Source: DASZTV01 sp035548055 (GTDB lineage: Bacteria; Actinomycetota; Actinomycetes; JAFAQI01). From it: a stretch of DNA of 54,452 nucleotides. Each line of letters begins with the position of its first letter. Positions within the stretch are counted from its first letter, which is position 1. The stretch is taken from contig DASZTL010000024.1 in the NCBI GenBank assembly GCA_035548055.1, positions 1-54,452 on the forward strand. The letters run 5' to 3'. This document shows, in pieces, positions 40,075 to 54,452 of the stretch. The position numbers and the translations under genes were made by a program. The notes beneath the pieces are model-generated. The model made no database searches, was not told the origin of the DNA, and was given only the letters and a program-made list of their open reading frames with translations.

Positions 40075-41315
40075 CAGCCCTCCTCGGCAGCCAGCGGTGC
40101 GTCCTGCGCAGCGCGCAGTGCGATATCGCTGCGGTAGTGCGCGCCGTCGATGCGGACGTGCTTGACGGCGTCGTACGCCGATTGTCTCGCACTCCGCAGG
40201 TCGGCGCCGACCGACGTCACTGCCAGGACCCGCCCGCCGCTGGTCACCAGTCGATCACCGTCACGCGCCGTACCGGCATGCAACACATCCGCCGTGGTGA
40301 TCGCGTCCAGACCGTCGATCGGATCGCCCGTGCGGGGGGCGCCCGGGTAGCCGGCGGCCGCGACCACGACGGTGACCGACGCGCCGTCCCGCCAGCGCAG
40401 CTCCGGATGCGCGGCGAGGCTGCCGGTTGCGGCGGCGAGCAGCAGGTCGGACAGCGGCGAGTCGAGCATCGCCAGCACCGACTGCGTCTCCGGGTCACCG
40501 AACCGCGCGTTGAACTCGACGACCTTCACGCCACGCGACGTCAGTGCGAGGCCGGCGTAGAGAAGGCCCGAGAACGGCGTACCCCGACCGGCCATCTCGG
40601 CGATGGTCGGCTGCACCACCCGTTCGACGACCTCGCCGACGAGGCCGTCCGGCGCCCATGGCAGCGGCGCGTAGGCCCCCATGCCGCCGGTGTTCGGACC
40701 GGTGTCGTCGTCGCCCACTCGCTTGAAGTCCTGCGCCGGTATCAGCGGAACGACCGCCGCCCCGTCAGTCACGCAGAACAGCGAGACCTCCGGGCCGTCC
40801 AGGTACTCCTCGACCACCACCGTGTGACCGGCGGCGTGTGCCATCGCGACTTCCCGGTCATCAGTGACGACGACACCCTTCCCGGCGGCGAGCTCATCGT
40901 GCTTGACGACGTACGGCGCGCCGAACTCGTCGAGGGCGGCGGCCACCTCGTCAGGCGTGGTGCACCGCCGATAGCCGGCGGTCGGCACGCCGGCGGCGAC
41001 CATGACCTCCTTGGCAAACGCCTTGCTTCCTTCGATCTGCGCGGCGGCTGCCGACGGCCCGAACACGTCGAACCCGGCAGCTCGCAACTCGTCAGCAGCG
41101 CCGGCAACAAGCGGCGCCTCAGGCCCGATGACCACGAGGTCAGCCGACGCGGCTCTAGCAGTTGCAACCCAGTCACCGCTCGGCAGTAGCTCGGCAACAG
41201 ACGCAATACCGGGGTTTCCAGGCGAGCAAGAGATGCGCGAGACGGAGGGATCGCGTCTCAACGCAAGGCAAAGCGCATGCTCGCGGCCCCCAGAGCCAAG
41301 GACTAGAACCCGCAC
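40074..41315 (-). CDS. purD: Phosphoribosylamine-glycine ligase
   Basis: The 413-residue ATP-grasp ligase makes GAR from phosphoribosylamine and glycine. Motifs: VLVLGSGGREHAL at the start, IGPEAPLVAG, KHDELAAGKGVVV, DDDTGPNTGGMGAYAPLP and FNARFGDPETQ. The GTG at 41315 follows the GNAT stop by 9 nt. The end overlaps purB by 1 nt. Confidence 0.97.
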   Translation of the reverse strand: MRVLVLGSGGREHALCLALRRDPSVSRISCSPGNPGIASVAELLPSGDWVATARAASADLVVIGPEAPLVAGAADELRAAGFDVFGPSAAAAQIEGSKAFAKEVMVAAGVPTAGYRRCTTPDEVAAALDEFGAPYVVKHDELAAGKGVVVTDDREVAMAHAAGHTVVVEEYLDGPEVSLFCVTDGAAVVPLIPAQDFKRVGDDDTGPNTGGMGAYAPLPWAPDGLVGEVVERVVQPTIAEMAGRGTPFSGLLYAGLALTSRGVKVVEFNARFGDPETQSVLAMLDSPLSDLLLAAATGSLAAHPELRWRDGASVTVVVAAAGYPGAPRTGDPIDGLDAITTADVLHAGTARDGDRLVTSGGRVLAVTSVGADLRSARQSAYDAVKHVRIDGAHYRSDIALRAAQDAPLAAEEG

Positions 41316-41324
41316 GAGCGGACC

Positions 41325-41935
41325 CTACAGAGCCGCGAGACGGGCTTCGAGCCCGGCTTTGACTGCCGGCCAATCATCGGCGATCACCGAGAAGACCACC
41401 GAGTCGCGCCAGGTTCCGTCGCGCCGCTTCATGTCACGTCGCACGACTCCCTCGCGCGTTGCGCCGAGCTTCGCGATGGCCGCCTGCGAGCGAACATTGA
41501 TGATGTCGGTCTGGATCTTCACCCGACCCAGCCCACAGTGCTCGAAGCAGTGCCAGAGCAGCAGGAGCTTGCACTCCGGGTTGACCGACGTCCCCCAGAC
41601 GTCGGGTGCGTATGCCGTCCAGCCGATGTGCGCCTTCTCGTTCGCCAGGTCGAGATCGCCGATGCTCGTGGTCCCGACGACGCGCCCGCCGTGCGGGTCA
41701 GCCACCGCCATCAGCCGCACGACGTACATGACGCGGTCGTCCTTGGCCGCCTGCTCCATCGCCTGCCGCCAGGCGCCGGCCGACTTGGGCCGCGGCTTCG
41801 CGCCGCCGTAGCCCATCTCCCACACCCGGTCATCGTCGAGCGCGTCGAACAACGCCTCGGCGTCGTGGTCCGAGGCGGGGTCGAGGCGAACCGTGCGCCC
41901 GACCAGGGAACGGCCGTCCGGGGCGGCGGCAGCCA

Positions 41936-41936
<1 letters not shown>
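41325..41936 (-). CDS. GNAT-family N-acetyltransferase (RimJ/RimL type)
   Basis: The 203-residue protein shows the RimJ/RimL pattern: VRLDPASDHDAEALF, VVGTTSIGDLDLANEKAHIG and the C-terminal RSQAAIAKLGATREGVVRRD with acetyl-CoA contacts. These enzymes acetylate ribosomal protein termini, aminoacyl compounds or small amines; the substrate here is not known. The GTG at 41936 overlaps the purA stop by 1 nt (TAGTG) and the gene ends 9 nt before purD, so it is embedded in the purine operon. Confidence 0.88.
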
Positions 41937-43219
<1,283 letters not shown>

Positions 43220-43265
43220 CGAGCCGTCCCTTCAGTGCCGGTTCCCGAGGCTGGACAACAGGGAA

Positions 43266-43292
43266 GGCCCCGGGTCGCAAGCGACCGGAGCC
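43266..43292 (-). promoter_or_regulatory. Strong hairpin in the leader of purA
   Basis: On the minus strand GGCTCC-GGTCGC and GCGACC-(C)-GGGGCC form a 12-bp stem with one G-U pair and one bulge. It lies 47 nt before the purA start and just after the terminator of the upstream unit. It might be an attenuator, an mRNA-stabilising stem or a second terminator; the sequence alone does not decide. Confidence 0.4.
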
Positions 43293-43299
43293 TCTTGCG

Positions 43300-43344
43300 A
43301 AAAAAGGCTACCCGGAATCGCCGGTGGATGCTCCCGGGTTAGCC
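43300..43344 (-). terminator. Rho-independent terminator of the DUF3151 unit
   Basis: On the minus strand GGCTAACCCGG and CCGGGTAGCC form a 10-bp stem with one bulged A, followed directly by TTTTTT. The stem includes the TAA stop codon of the DUF3151 gene. This separates that unit from purA. Confidence 0.85.
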
Positions 43345-43752
43345 GATCGCGGCAGCAGCGCTCGGGTCGCTGTCGTCGAGGAATTGCTTGCACCGCGTAG
43401 CTTCGTCGGTCTCCCCGATCGCGCCCGCGGCGCGACCCAGCGCATGGAGGCAGCGCAGGAAGCCCCGGTTGGGCTCGTGCGACCAGGGCACCGGACCGTG
43501 GCCCTTCCACCCGGCGCGCCGCAACGAGTCGAGTCCGCGGTGATACCCGACGCGGGCGTAGGCGTATGACTCGATCACGGATCCGGCGGCGAAGGCGCGG
43601 TCGGCGAGGGCGGCCCATGCGGCGGAGTGCGTCGGGTGCGCGGCGGCGACCTCGGCGGGCTCGTCACCCCGCTCGAGTGCCTCACGAGCCCGGGTGTTGT
43701 CCGGCAGCAGGGTCGCCGGCGGTTCGCCCAGCAAGTTGTGCGAGTGCGTCAT
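43339..43752 (-). CDS. DUF3151 family protein
   Basis: The 137-residue protein contains NLLGEPPATLLPDNTRAREAL, HPTHSAAWAALADRAFA and SYAYARVGYHRGLDSLRRAG, the DUF3151 signature; these helices look TPR-like. The family is confined to actinobacteria and has no known role. I recall it near fba and purA in mycobacteria as well. ATG at 43752 overlaps the stop of the L,D-transpeptidase in ATGA, and the stop codon lies in its own terminator stem. Confidence 0.92.
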   Translation of the reverse strand: MTHSHNLLGEPPATLLPDNTRAREALERGDEPAEVAAAHPTHSAAWAALADRAFAAGSVIESYAYARVGYHRGLDSLRRAGWKGHGPVPWSHEPNRGFLRCLHALGRAAGAIGETDEATRCKQFLDDSDPSAAAAIG

Positions 43753-45317
43753 GTCTGACGGAAGACCCACACCGGCGTCCCGACGGTGAACACCTTGTAG
43801 AAGTAGCGGAGCACCGAGCTGTTCGTGATCCGCACACAGCCGTGGCTCGCCGGGTACGACGGGACGTTGCTGCCGGCGTTGGTGTCGCCCTCGCCGTGAA
43901 TCGCGAAGCCGGTGTTGGTGAAGTAGGACGGGTAGTACAGCTCGCCGAGCTTCGACTTCTGCCACCCGGTCTGCTTGTACTGCACGCTGAAGTGACCGGT
44001 CGGGGTGATCGCGACTGCGGGCTGTCCGTTCGAGCCGGTGTAGCTGTACCCGCCACCTGTTGACGTGTCGAGAATGCGCCAGACCTTGCCGTTCTTCGCG
44101 ATCGTCAAGATCTGCTTGGTGAGGTTGACCTCGACCTCAAAGCCGTCGCTGCGGGCATGCCGAAGGTGAACTCGCTTCGGGTGGGCGAGCGCCCGCCACA
44201 CCTTGGTGGCGGCGACGCCGTCGCGGTGGAAGCCCTGCACCTTCTCGAACGCGGTGACCGCATGCACCATGTCCCAGCCGTAGTACGAGGTCTTCGGTCC
44301 GACGTCGTAGTGGAGCGCGCGTAGCCGGGACTGCAGCGTTCGGACGTCGGCGCCCTGGTCGCCGTAGTGCAGCAGCCGGTTGACGACCTCGATGTTGAGC
44401 GGGCGGCTGATTCCCACTGCATGGCCGGCGTCGGCGTGTCTGGTGATCCGGTAGTGAACGACCGAGTACGCCTCGGGGGACACCGTGAAGTCGAACCGGC
44501 CGTGACGCGCCGACGTCTTCTCGACTCCGTGCCAGCCGCTGGCGACCCGCTTCTCGAGGTAGAGCGGCCCGAGATGCTTCGGGAAGATCCGGCCGGTGAT
44601 GTGCGTGGGCGTCCCGGCGGGTGCGGTGTCGATCTTGTGAACCTTGATCAGCGGGCGAACCGCCAACGCGAGCGGAGTGCTGGTCGACCCGGCATAGGCC
44701 GGGGTCGCACCGAACTCGACGCGATACTGCTCGTTGCGGGTCGGCTTCACCGTCCATCGGACTCGGCCGTTAGCGCTCGTCGTCTTGTCGGCGGCACCCG
44801 CGACGGCGTGCCACGCACCCGTCGCGGTGGCGCGGTGCTGCAAGGTTGCGGGCGCCCCAACGACAGGACCGCTGATGGTGCTTGCCGTGCTGAGCGCGGC
44901 GCTCACCATCGACTTGTGTCCGTATGTCACGACGGCCGGCGTCAGTGATGCGGTCCACGACGTCGGCTGCTGGAGCGTGAAGGTCGGACCGGCGTACGTC
45001 GTGTCGGCCGCGACGATGTCGACCGGGCCCGTCGTGGCGCCGTCCGGGACCACCACGGTCATCTGGGTGGCGCTGACGGGATCCACGGCGGTCGCCGGGA
45101 TGTCCTGGTTGAACGTGACGGCAGCGGTGCCGTCGGTCGGGAAGGTGGTCGTGCCTTGAGCGGTCAGCGTGACGGTCTGGCCGACCTGCCCGTACGTCGG
45201 ATCGACGCTGAAAGAATCCGAACCGTCCGCCGCGGCGGCGGACGCGCCAAGTGTGGTCGCGGCGCACAGCAGCGCTGTGCACCCGGCGACCGCCGCGGCG
45301 CGGAACCGGTGCGACAT
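43749..45317 (-). CDS. Secreted L,D-transpeptidase with peptidoglycan-binding domain
   Basis: The protein of about 522 residues has a signal peptide (MSHRFRAAAVAGCTALLCAA) and an IPT/TIG-like domain (VDPTYGQVGQTVTLTAQG). Immunoglobulin-like segments follow, then a PG_binding_1 domain (LHYGDQGADVRTLQSRLRAL) and a C-terminal YkuD domain. The catalytic motif is PASHGCVRI, with H in GFAIHGEGD. YkuD enzymes make 3-3 cross-links in peptidoglycan and attach proteins to it. ATG at 45317 is preferred for its signal peptide; ATG at 45335 is an alternative. It is translationally coupled to DUF3151. Confidence 0.9.
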   Translation of the reverse strand: MSHRFRAAAVAGCTALLCAATTLGASAAAADGSDSFSVDPTYGQVGQTVTLTAQGTTTFPTDGTAAVTFNQDIPATAVDPVSATQMTVVVPDGATTGPVDIVAADTTYAGPTFTLQQPTSWTASLTPAVVTYGHKSMVSAALSTASTISGPVVGAPATLQHRATATGAWHAVAGAADKTTSANGRVRWTVKPTRNEQYRVEFGATPAYAGSTSTPLALAVRPLIKVHKIDTAPAGTPTHITGRIFPKHLGPLYLEKRVASGWHGVEKTSARHGRFDFTVSPEAYSVVHYRITRHADAGHAVGISRPLNIEVVNRLLHYGDQGADVRTLQSRLRALHYDVGPKTSYYGWDMVHAVTAFEKVQGFHRDGVAATKVWRALAHPKRVHLRHARSDGFEVEVNLTKQILTIAKNGKVWRILDTSTGGGYSYTGSNGQPAVAITPTGHFSVQYKQTGWQKSKLGELYYPSYFTNTGFAIHGEGDTNAGSNVPSYPASHGCVRITNSSVLRYFYKVFTVGTPVWVFRQT

Positions 45318-45441
45318 GGTTCCGGAGTCCCCCATTTGATGAGACGTCAGTCCTCCCACGATACGTGGCCAGACGCCCGTTACGGTGGAATGTCCGTTTT
45401 CACTCCGATGGCGCAGCCACGCGACGCGGCGTCTCCCGATC

Positions 45442-46467
<1,026 letters not shown>

Positions 46468-46539
46468 CTGACTCGTCTCCTCAGCTGATCCGACTCAATC
46501 TCGATCTGCCCGCAAGTATGGGGCCGATACCCTGCCGCG

Positions 46540-47169
46540 GTGCACCAGCAGTACGCGGTCAACCTACTCAGCGCCAGTTCGTTGATCGACAGCTTCGGGA
46601 CGCTGGGCATCGCGCTCATCCTTTTCGCCGAGACCGGCCTGCTGATCGGGTTGTTCCTGCCCGGGGACACGCTGCTTTTCACCGCGGGCGTGCTGACCAC
46701 CACCTCCGCCGACTCGACGGTCCACCTGCATCTGCCGTGGGTGCTCATCGCGGTAGCGCTGGGGGCGATCGCCGGATCGCAGGCCGGCTACGAGCTCGGC
46801 CGCCGAGCCGGGCCGCGCTTCATCACCGACGCCCGGCCGAGAGTGATGGCTGCCCGGGAGAAGACTGCTCACTTCATCGAACGCTACGGTCTGCGCAAGT
46901 CCATCGTGCTGTCCCGGTTCGTCCCGATCGTGCGGACGGTGATGTCACCACTGCTCGGCAGCCTCGACGTATCTCGCGGCGAGTTCACCGTCATCCAGGT
47001 CATCAGCGGTCTGGTGTGGTCGATCGGGATCACGCTCACCGGGTGGGGAGTCGGCTCCCACGTCAGCAACATCGATCACTACATCTTGCCGGTCGTCGCG
47101 GTCATCGTCCTGATCTCGCTCGGCCCGGTGATCCTCGAAGTTCGCAAGGCGCGGCGGAAGTCGGCCTGA
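46540..47169 (+). CDS. DedA-family membrane protein
   Basis: The 209-residue polytopic protein has the DedA/SNARE-associated domain: FAETGLLIGLFLPGDTLLFT, LGAIAGSQAGYELGRRAG, FIERYGLRKSIVLSRFVPIVRT (family glycine and arginines) and a C-terminal helix pair with GVGSHVSNIDHYILP. DedA proteins flip undecaprenyl phosphate or other lipid carriers and affect membrane potential. GTG at 46540 is used. The gene next to fba in mycobacteria is also a DedA protein. Confidence 0.94.
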   Translation: MHQQYAVNLLSASSLIDSFGTLGIALILFAETGLLIGLFLPGDTLLFTAGVLTTTSADSTVHLHLPWVLIAVALGAIAGSQAGYELGRRAGPRFITDARPRVMAAREKTAHFIERYGLRKSIVLSRFVPIVRTVMSPLLGSLDVSRGEFTVIQVISGLVWSIGITLTGWGVGSHVSNIDHYILPVVAVIVLISLGPVILEVRKARRKSA

Positions 47170-47183
47170 CGCATCGACGACGC

Positions 47184-47236
47184 CGAGCCCAACGCTTTGG
47201 GCGTCTCGCGTCGACCCGGCCGTAAGGTTGGGCTCG
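47184..47236. terminator. Inverted repeat between convergent dedA and pyrE
   Basis: CGAGCCCAAC at 47184-47193 is perfectly complementary to GTTGGGCTCG at 47227-47236. A second inner hairpin, GCCCAA/TTGGGC, overlaps the left arm. The position between two converging stops fits a bidirectional terminator; there is no T tract. Confidence 0.5.
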
Positions 47237-47241
47237 AGCGG

Positions 47242-47781
47242 CTAACCGAGACCTAGATCTGACAGCGAGTACGCCGCGCGGTACTCCAGTCCGGCCGCGG
47301 CGACCGCGTCTGCAGCTCCGCGCTCGACGATCACGGCGACGCCGACGACCTCGGCACCCGCCTCGCGGAGCGCATCGACAGCGGTCAGTACCGAGCCTCC
47401 GGTCGTCGACGTGTCCTCGACCGCCAGCACGCGTCGGCCCGCGACGTCCGGGCCTTCGATGCGGCGCTGCAGACCATGGGCCTTGCCTTCCTTCCGCACG
47501 ACGAACGCGTCGAGCTTCTCGCCGTCCCCGGCGGCGGCGTGCAGCATCGCCGTCGCGACCGGGTCAGCGCCCAGCGTGAGTCCGCCCACCGCGTCGTAGT
47601 CGAGGTCGCGCGTCAGGTCACGCATCACGCGGCCGACCAGCGGCGCCGCCTGACCCGACAGCGTCACGCGCCGCAGGTCGACGTAGTAGTCGGCTTCACG
47701 GCCGGACGACAACGTGACCTTGCCGTGCACGACAGCGTCGGACTTGATCAGCGCCAGCAGGTCGTCCCGGTCGTTCGCCAC
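47242..47781 (-). CDS. pyrE: Orotate phosphoribosyltransferase
   Basis: The 179-residue enzyme converts orotate and PRPP to OMP in pyrimidine synthesis. It has VTLSSGREADYYVDLRRVTL, GGLTLGADPVATAML, VVRKEGKAHGLQRRIEG (catalytic-loop lysine) and the PRPP motif VLAVEDTSTTGGS. GTG at 47781 starts only 10 nt after the clpB stop, so it may be read through from the heat-shock gene. Confidence 0.95.
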   Translation of the reverse strand: MANDRDDLLALIKSDAVVHGKVTLSSGREADYYVDLRRVTLSGQAAPLVGRVMRDLTRDLDYDAVGGLTLGADPVATAMLHAAAGDGEKLDAFVVRKEGKAHGLQRRIEGPDVAGRRVLAVEDTSTTGGSVLTAVDALREAGAEVVGVAVIVERGAADAVAAAGLEYRAAYSLSDLGLG

Positions 47782-47791
47782 GGCGCAGAGG

Positions 47792-50377
<2,586 letters not shown>

Positions 50378-50397
50378 CAGACCACTTTCACTTCGCC

Positions 50398-50458
50398 GGT
50401 GATCATGACCGCTAATTCACGACACGCCGTACTGGGCGAATTAGGCATCATGATCACC
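50398..50458. repeat. 61-bp inverted repeat between hspR and clpB
   Basis: GGTGATCATGA at 50398-50408 pairs with TCATGATCACC at 50448-50458, and inner CTAATTC (50412-50418) pairs with GAATTAG (50438-50444). The arms extend about 21 bp with three mismatches around a spacer of about 19 nt. It lies 21 bp upstream of clpB and overlaps the hspR stop. I see no CTTGAGT-type HAIR site here. Confidence 0.65.
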
Positions 50459-50885
50459 TGTGTTTTGGGGGTTGCCACACGACTACTGCCGGTGGTGTGA
50501 AGGGGACGAGGTCGCGACGGTAGGAGCGGTGCACCGCCTGCTCGCGGCGCACGATCTCGGCGTGGGTGGCTTCGAGCTCGGCGAGCACTTCTGACAGCCG
50601 CTGCTGCAGGGCCGCGACATGCGCCTCCAGCTCGAGGATGCGCTTCACACCCGCGAGATTGATGCCCTCGTCCTGCGAGAGTCGCTGCACCTCGCGCAAC
50701 ATCGCGATGTCACTGGCGGAGTAGCGACGCCCTCGACCGCTCGCCCGACCGGGAGAGACCAGGCCCATGCGGTCGTACTGCCGCAACGTCTGCGGATGCA
50801 TCCCGGCCATGGTCGCCGCGACGGAGATGACGAAGACGGGCGTGTTCTCGTCGGCTCCCAGACTGCTGAGAAAGTCGTCAGCCAT
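50454..50885 (-). CDS. hspR: Heat-shock repressor HspR (MerR family)
   Basis: The 143-residue MerR-type repressor binds HAIR operators with DnaK as co-repressor and controls dnaK and clpB. The DNA-binding part is VFVISVAATMAGMHPQTLRQ followed by YDRMGLVSPGRASGRGRRYS, and a coiled-coil helix (about 85-115) follows. ATG at 50885 overlaps the dnaJ end by 8 nt; GTG at 50894 or 50891 is possible. It is the last gene of dnaK-grpE-dnaJ-hspR. Confidence 0.95.
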   Translation of the reverse strand: MADDFLSSLGADENTPVFVISVAATMAGMHPQTLRQYDRMGLVSPGRASGRGRRYSASDIAMLREVQRLSQDEGINLAGVKRILELEAHVAALQQRLSEVLAELEATHAEIVRREQAVHRSYRRDLVPFTPPAVVVWQPPKHR

Positions 50886-52062
50886 CTCCACCACCGGTGC
50901 CTGTCCCTCGTTCCATGTGCGCAGCCTCGAGATCCGCGCGCGGGTTGACCGGATGCGCCGCGGCGAACGCCTCGAGCGCCGCCTTGGCGTCGCTGTTGAG
51001 ATCGGTCGGTACGGCGACCTCGACCGTCACGAGCAGGTCACCCGTGGTGCCGTCGCGGCGGGTGACGCCCTTGCCGCGCACGCGCAGCACACGACCGCTC
51101 GCCGTGCCGGCCGGGATCTTCACCGAGACGCCGCTGCCGGAGAGGGTGGGGACTTTCACCGTCGTGCCGAGCGCGGCCTCCGGGAACGTGACCGGAACCC
51201 GGATCGTGAGGTTGTCGCCCTTGCGGCCGAACAGCTTGTGCTTTCGGACGTGGACGGTGACGAGCAGGTCGCCGGCCGGACCGCCACGCTCCCCCGCCTC
51301 ACCCTTGCCCTTCAGCCGGATCTTCTGGCCGTCGGCGACCCCCGCCGGGATCCGCGCCCGCAGGGTTCGGCTGGTGATCGCCTGGCCGCTGCCGGAACAG
51401 GTGGGACACGGGTCGTCGACGAGCGCGCCACGACCGCGGCACTCACGGCAGGGCTCAGCGAAGGCGAAGCCACCTTGGTTGGTGGTCGACATTCCGGTCC
51501 CGCCACATCGCGGACAGGGCCGCGGCGAGGTGCCCGGCTTCGCGCCGTTCCCCCGACAGGTCGGACACGTGTGCGGACCGGAGATCGTGAGCGGGACCGT
51601 CACGCCGGCGGTCGCGTCGTGGAACGACAAGGTGACCTCGGCCTCCACGTCGGCGCCGCGACGCGGTCCGGCCGGTCGACCGCGCCCACCACCGAAGAGC
51701 CCGCCGAGGATGTCGCCGAGGCCACCGCTACCACCCTGCGCGCCGCCGAACAGGTCGTTCAGGTCGAACGTCGGCGCGCCGCCGTACCCGCCGCCGCCCC
51801 CGGGCGGCATCCGGAACCCGCCGCCCGCGAACATCGCCCGCGCCTCGTCGTACTCGTTGCGCTTGGTCGCGTCCGACAGGACGTCGTAGGCCTCGGAGAT
51901 CTCCTTGAACTTCTCCTCGGACTTCGCATCACCCGCGTTCGTGTCCGGGTGATGGGTGCGCGCCAGCTTGCGGTAGGCCTTCTTGATGTCTGCCGCCGAC
52001 GCGTCCTTCGGGACACCGAGCGCTGCGTAGTAGTCCTTCTCGACATAGTCGCGAACGCTCAT
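50878..52062 (-). CDS. dnaJ: Chaperone DnaJ
   Basis: The 394-residue Hsp40 co-chaperone has the J domain (YYAALGVPKDASAADIKKAY, HPD in RTHHPDTN), a Gly/Phe-rich part (about 78-130), and four CxxCxGxG zinc repeats (CPTCRGNG, CPRCGGTG, CRECRGRG, CPTCSGSG). The C-terminal substrate domains follow. It resembles the DnaJ1 copy linked to dnaK in actinobacteria. ATG at 52062 follows GGAAGGAGGGAC; grpE lies 27 nt upstream. Confidence 0.97.
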   Translation of the reverse strand: MSVRDYVEKDYYAALGVPKDASAADIKKAYRKLARTHHPDTNAGDAKSEEKFKEISEAYDVLSDATKRNEYDEARAMFAGGGFRMPPGGGGGYGGAPTFDLNDLFGGAQGGSGGLGDILGGLFGGGRGRPAGPRRGADVEAEVTLSFHDATAGVTVPLTISGPHTCPTCRGNGAKPGTSPRPCPRCGGTGMSTTNQGGFAFAEPCRECRGRGALVDDPCPTCSGSGQAITSRTLRARIPAGVADGQKIRLKGKGEAGERGGPAGDLLVTVHVRKHKLFGRKGDNLTIRVPVTFPEAALGTTVKVPTLSGSGVSVKIPAGTASGRVLRVRGKGVTRRDGTTGDLLVTVEVAVPTDLNSDAKAALEAFAAAHPVNPRADLEAAHMERGTGTGGGDG

Positions 52063-52089
52063 TGGTGTCCCTCCTTCCGGCTTTGCGCG

Positions 52090-52709
52090 TTAGTTGTCGT
52101 TGGTGGCTCCGGCTCCGGCTTCGGCTTCGGGTTCGAGTACGGCGACTCGCGCCGGACGCAGTACTCGCTCGCCGACGCGATAGCCGGGCTGGTAGATCTC
52201 GGCGCAGACCGGCTCGGACACATCAGCGGAGTGACCGTGGGTCAGCGCCTCGTGCACCGTCGGGTCGAACGGCTCCCCGGCGTCGCCGAACCGCGACAGG
52301 CCGAGCTTGGTCAGCGTTGCCTCGAGGCCGTCCGCGACGAGGGCGAAGCCGCCCGCCACCTCGCCGTGCGCCCGCGCCCGGTCGAGGTCGTCGAGCACCG
52401 GAAGGAGTCCGACCATCACCGAGGCGAGCGCGGCCTCACCGACAGCCTCACGGTCCCGCTCGACGCGGCGGCGGTAGTTGGCGTACTCCGCCTGGACCCG
52501 CTGCAGATCTGCGGTCAGCTCGGCGACCAGCTCGGCCGACGCGTCTGCCACAGCAGCCTCGGCCTGGGCCATCGGGTCGGCGGGGGCGGAGTCCGGTACG
52601 TCGGCCCGGCGCTCTCCTGTCTCCGGGTCGAAGCGGCGCTTGTCCCGGACGACGGGGCGCTCCTGCTCCTCGCCGTCCCGGCCAGCCGCTCCCCCGGCAG
52701 GGGTGTCCG

Positions 52710-52713
<4 letters not shown>
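52090..52713 (-). CDS. grpE: Nucleotide exchange factor GrpE
   Basis: The 207-residue protein speeds ADP release from DnaK. It has a long N-terminal unstructured part, a coiled coil (about 58-95, LTADLQRVQAEYANYRRRVE), VGLLPVLDDLDRARAHGEV and the C-terminal beta domain PFDPTVHEALTH with EIYQPGYRVGERVLRPARVA. ATG at 52713 overlaps the dnaK stop in ATGA. Confidence 0.96.

Positions 52714-54452
<1,739 letters not shown>

Noticed and set aside
50378..50453. HAIR operator for HspR in front of clpB
   Set aside because: I looked for CTTGAGT and ACTCAAG or close variants and found none in this gap.

Overview
The window comes from the chromosome of a high-GC Gram-positive bacterium of the Actinomycetota. 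Evidence: GC-rich third codon positions, frequent GTG starts, a BldC-type regulator, HspR, DUF3073 and DUF3151 proteins, a mycothiol-type maleylpyruvate-isomerase-family protein, a luciferase-like (possibly F420-using) oxidoreductase, and gene neighbourhoods I recall from Streptomyces (bldC, conserved protein, amino-acid dehydrogenase, DUF3073, purM, purF) and Mycobacterium (dnaK-grpE-dnaJ-hspR, purA, fba, dedA, pyrE, clpB). The genus cannot be told from the sequence alone.

Layout. 1-1518: an intact IS3-family insertion sequence with terminal repeats and a CGAC flanking duplication, between a fragment of a superinfection-immunity-like membrane protein and the tail of an unrecognised gene. 1579-3370: acyl-CoA dehydrogenase and a convergent TetR regulator, followed by an intergenic block of four degenerate 23-nt repeats next to tRNA-Lys. 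3639-8788: membrane metallophosphoesterase, an SPFH protein with a zinc-ribbon membrane partner, DUF2277 and 1-Cys peroxiredoxin. 8855-12831: redox genes (unrecognised possible diiron protein, luciferase-like oxidoreductase, flavin-reductase-like protein, glutathionyl-hydroquinone-reductase homologue). 12855-16811: two crotonases, tRNA-Glu, tRNA-Asp and tRNA-Phe, and two secreted proteins. 16822-25043: a 904-residue kinase-GAF-GAF-phosphatase regulator, SCO1, cupredoxin plus sedolisin protease, and alanine transaminase. 25202-43219: bldC, amino-acid dehydrogenase and nearly all dedicated purine genes (purM, F, L, Q, S, C, B, D, A). 43339-47781: DUF3151, L,D-transpeptidase, class II aldolase, DedA and pyrE. 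47792-54452: clpB, hspR, dnaJ, grpE and dnaK, the last cut by the window edge.

How the genes work together. The purine genes lie on the minus strand in three blocks: purA-GNAT-purD-purB-purC-purS, purQ-purL-MDMPI-P450, and purF-purM. Within the blocks most junctions are 1 to 4 nt overlaps (GTGA, ATGA, TGATG, TAGTG) that imply translational coupling. Two plus-strand genes (a small zinc-ribbon protein and a PH-like membrane protein) separate purS from purQL although the three products form one enzyme. A flavodoxin-like gene separates the P450 from purF. The chaperone genes form the usual actinobacterial HspR-controlled set, with a large inverted repeat between hspR and clpB.

I found no CRISPR array, phage module or obvious defence cluster. 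The least explained items are the 23-nt repeat block at 3434-3526, two dispersed hairpin elements sharing GCAATG-N3-CATTGC, the P450 coupled to the purine genes, the copper-protein/sedolisin pair, and the SPFH/zinc-ribbon pair.
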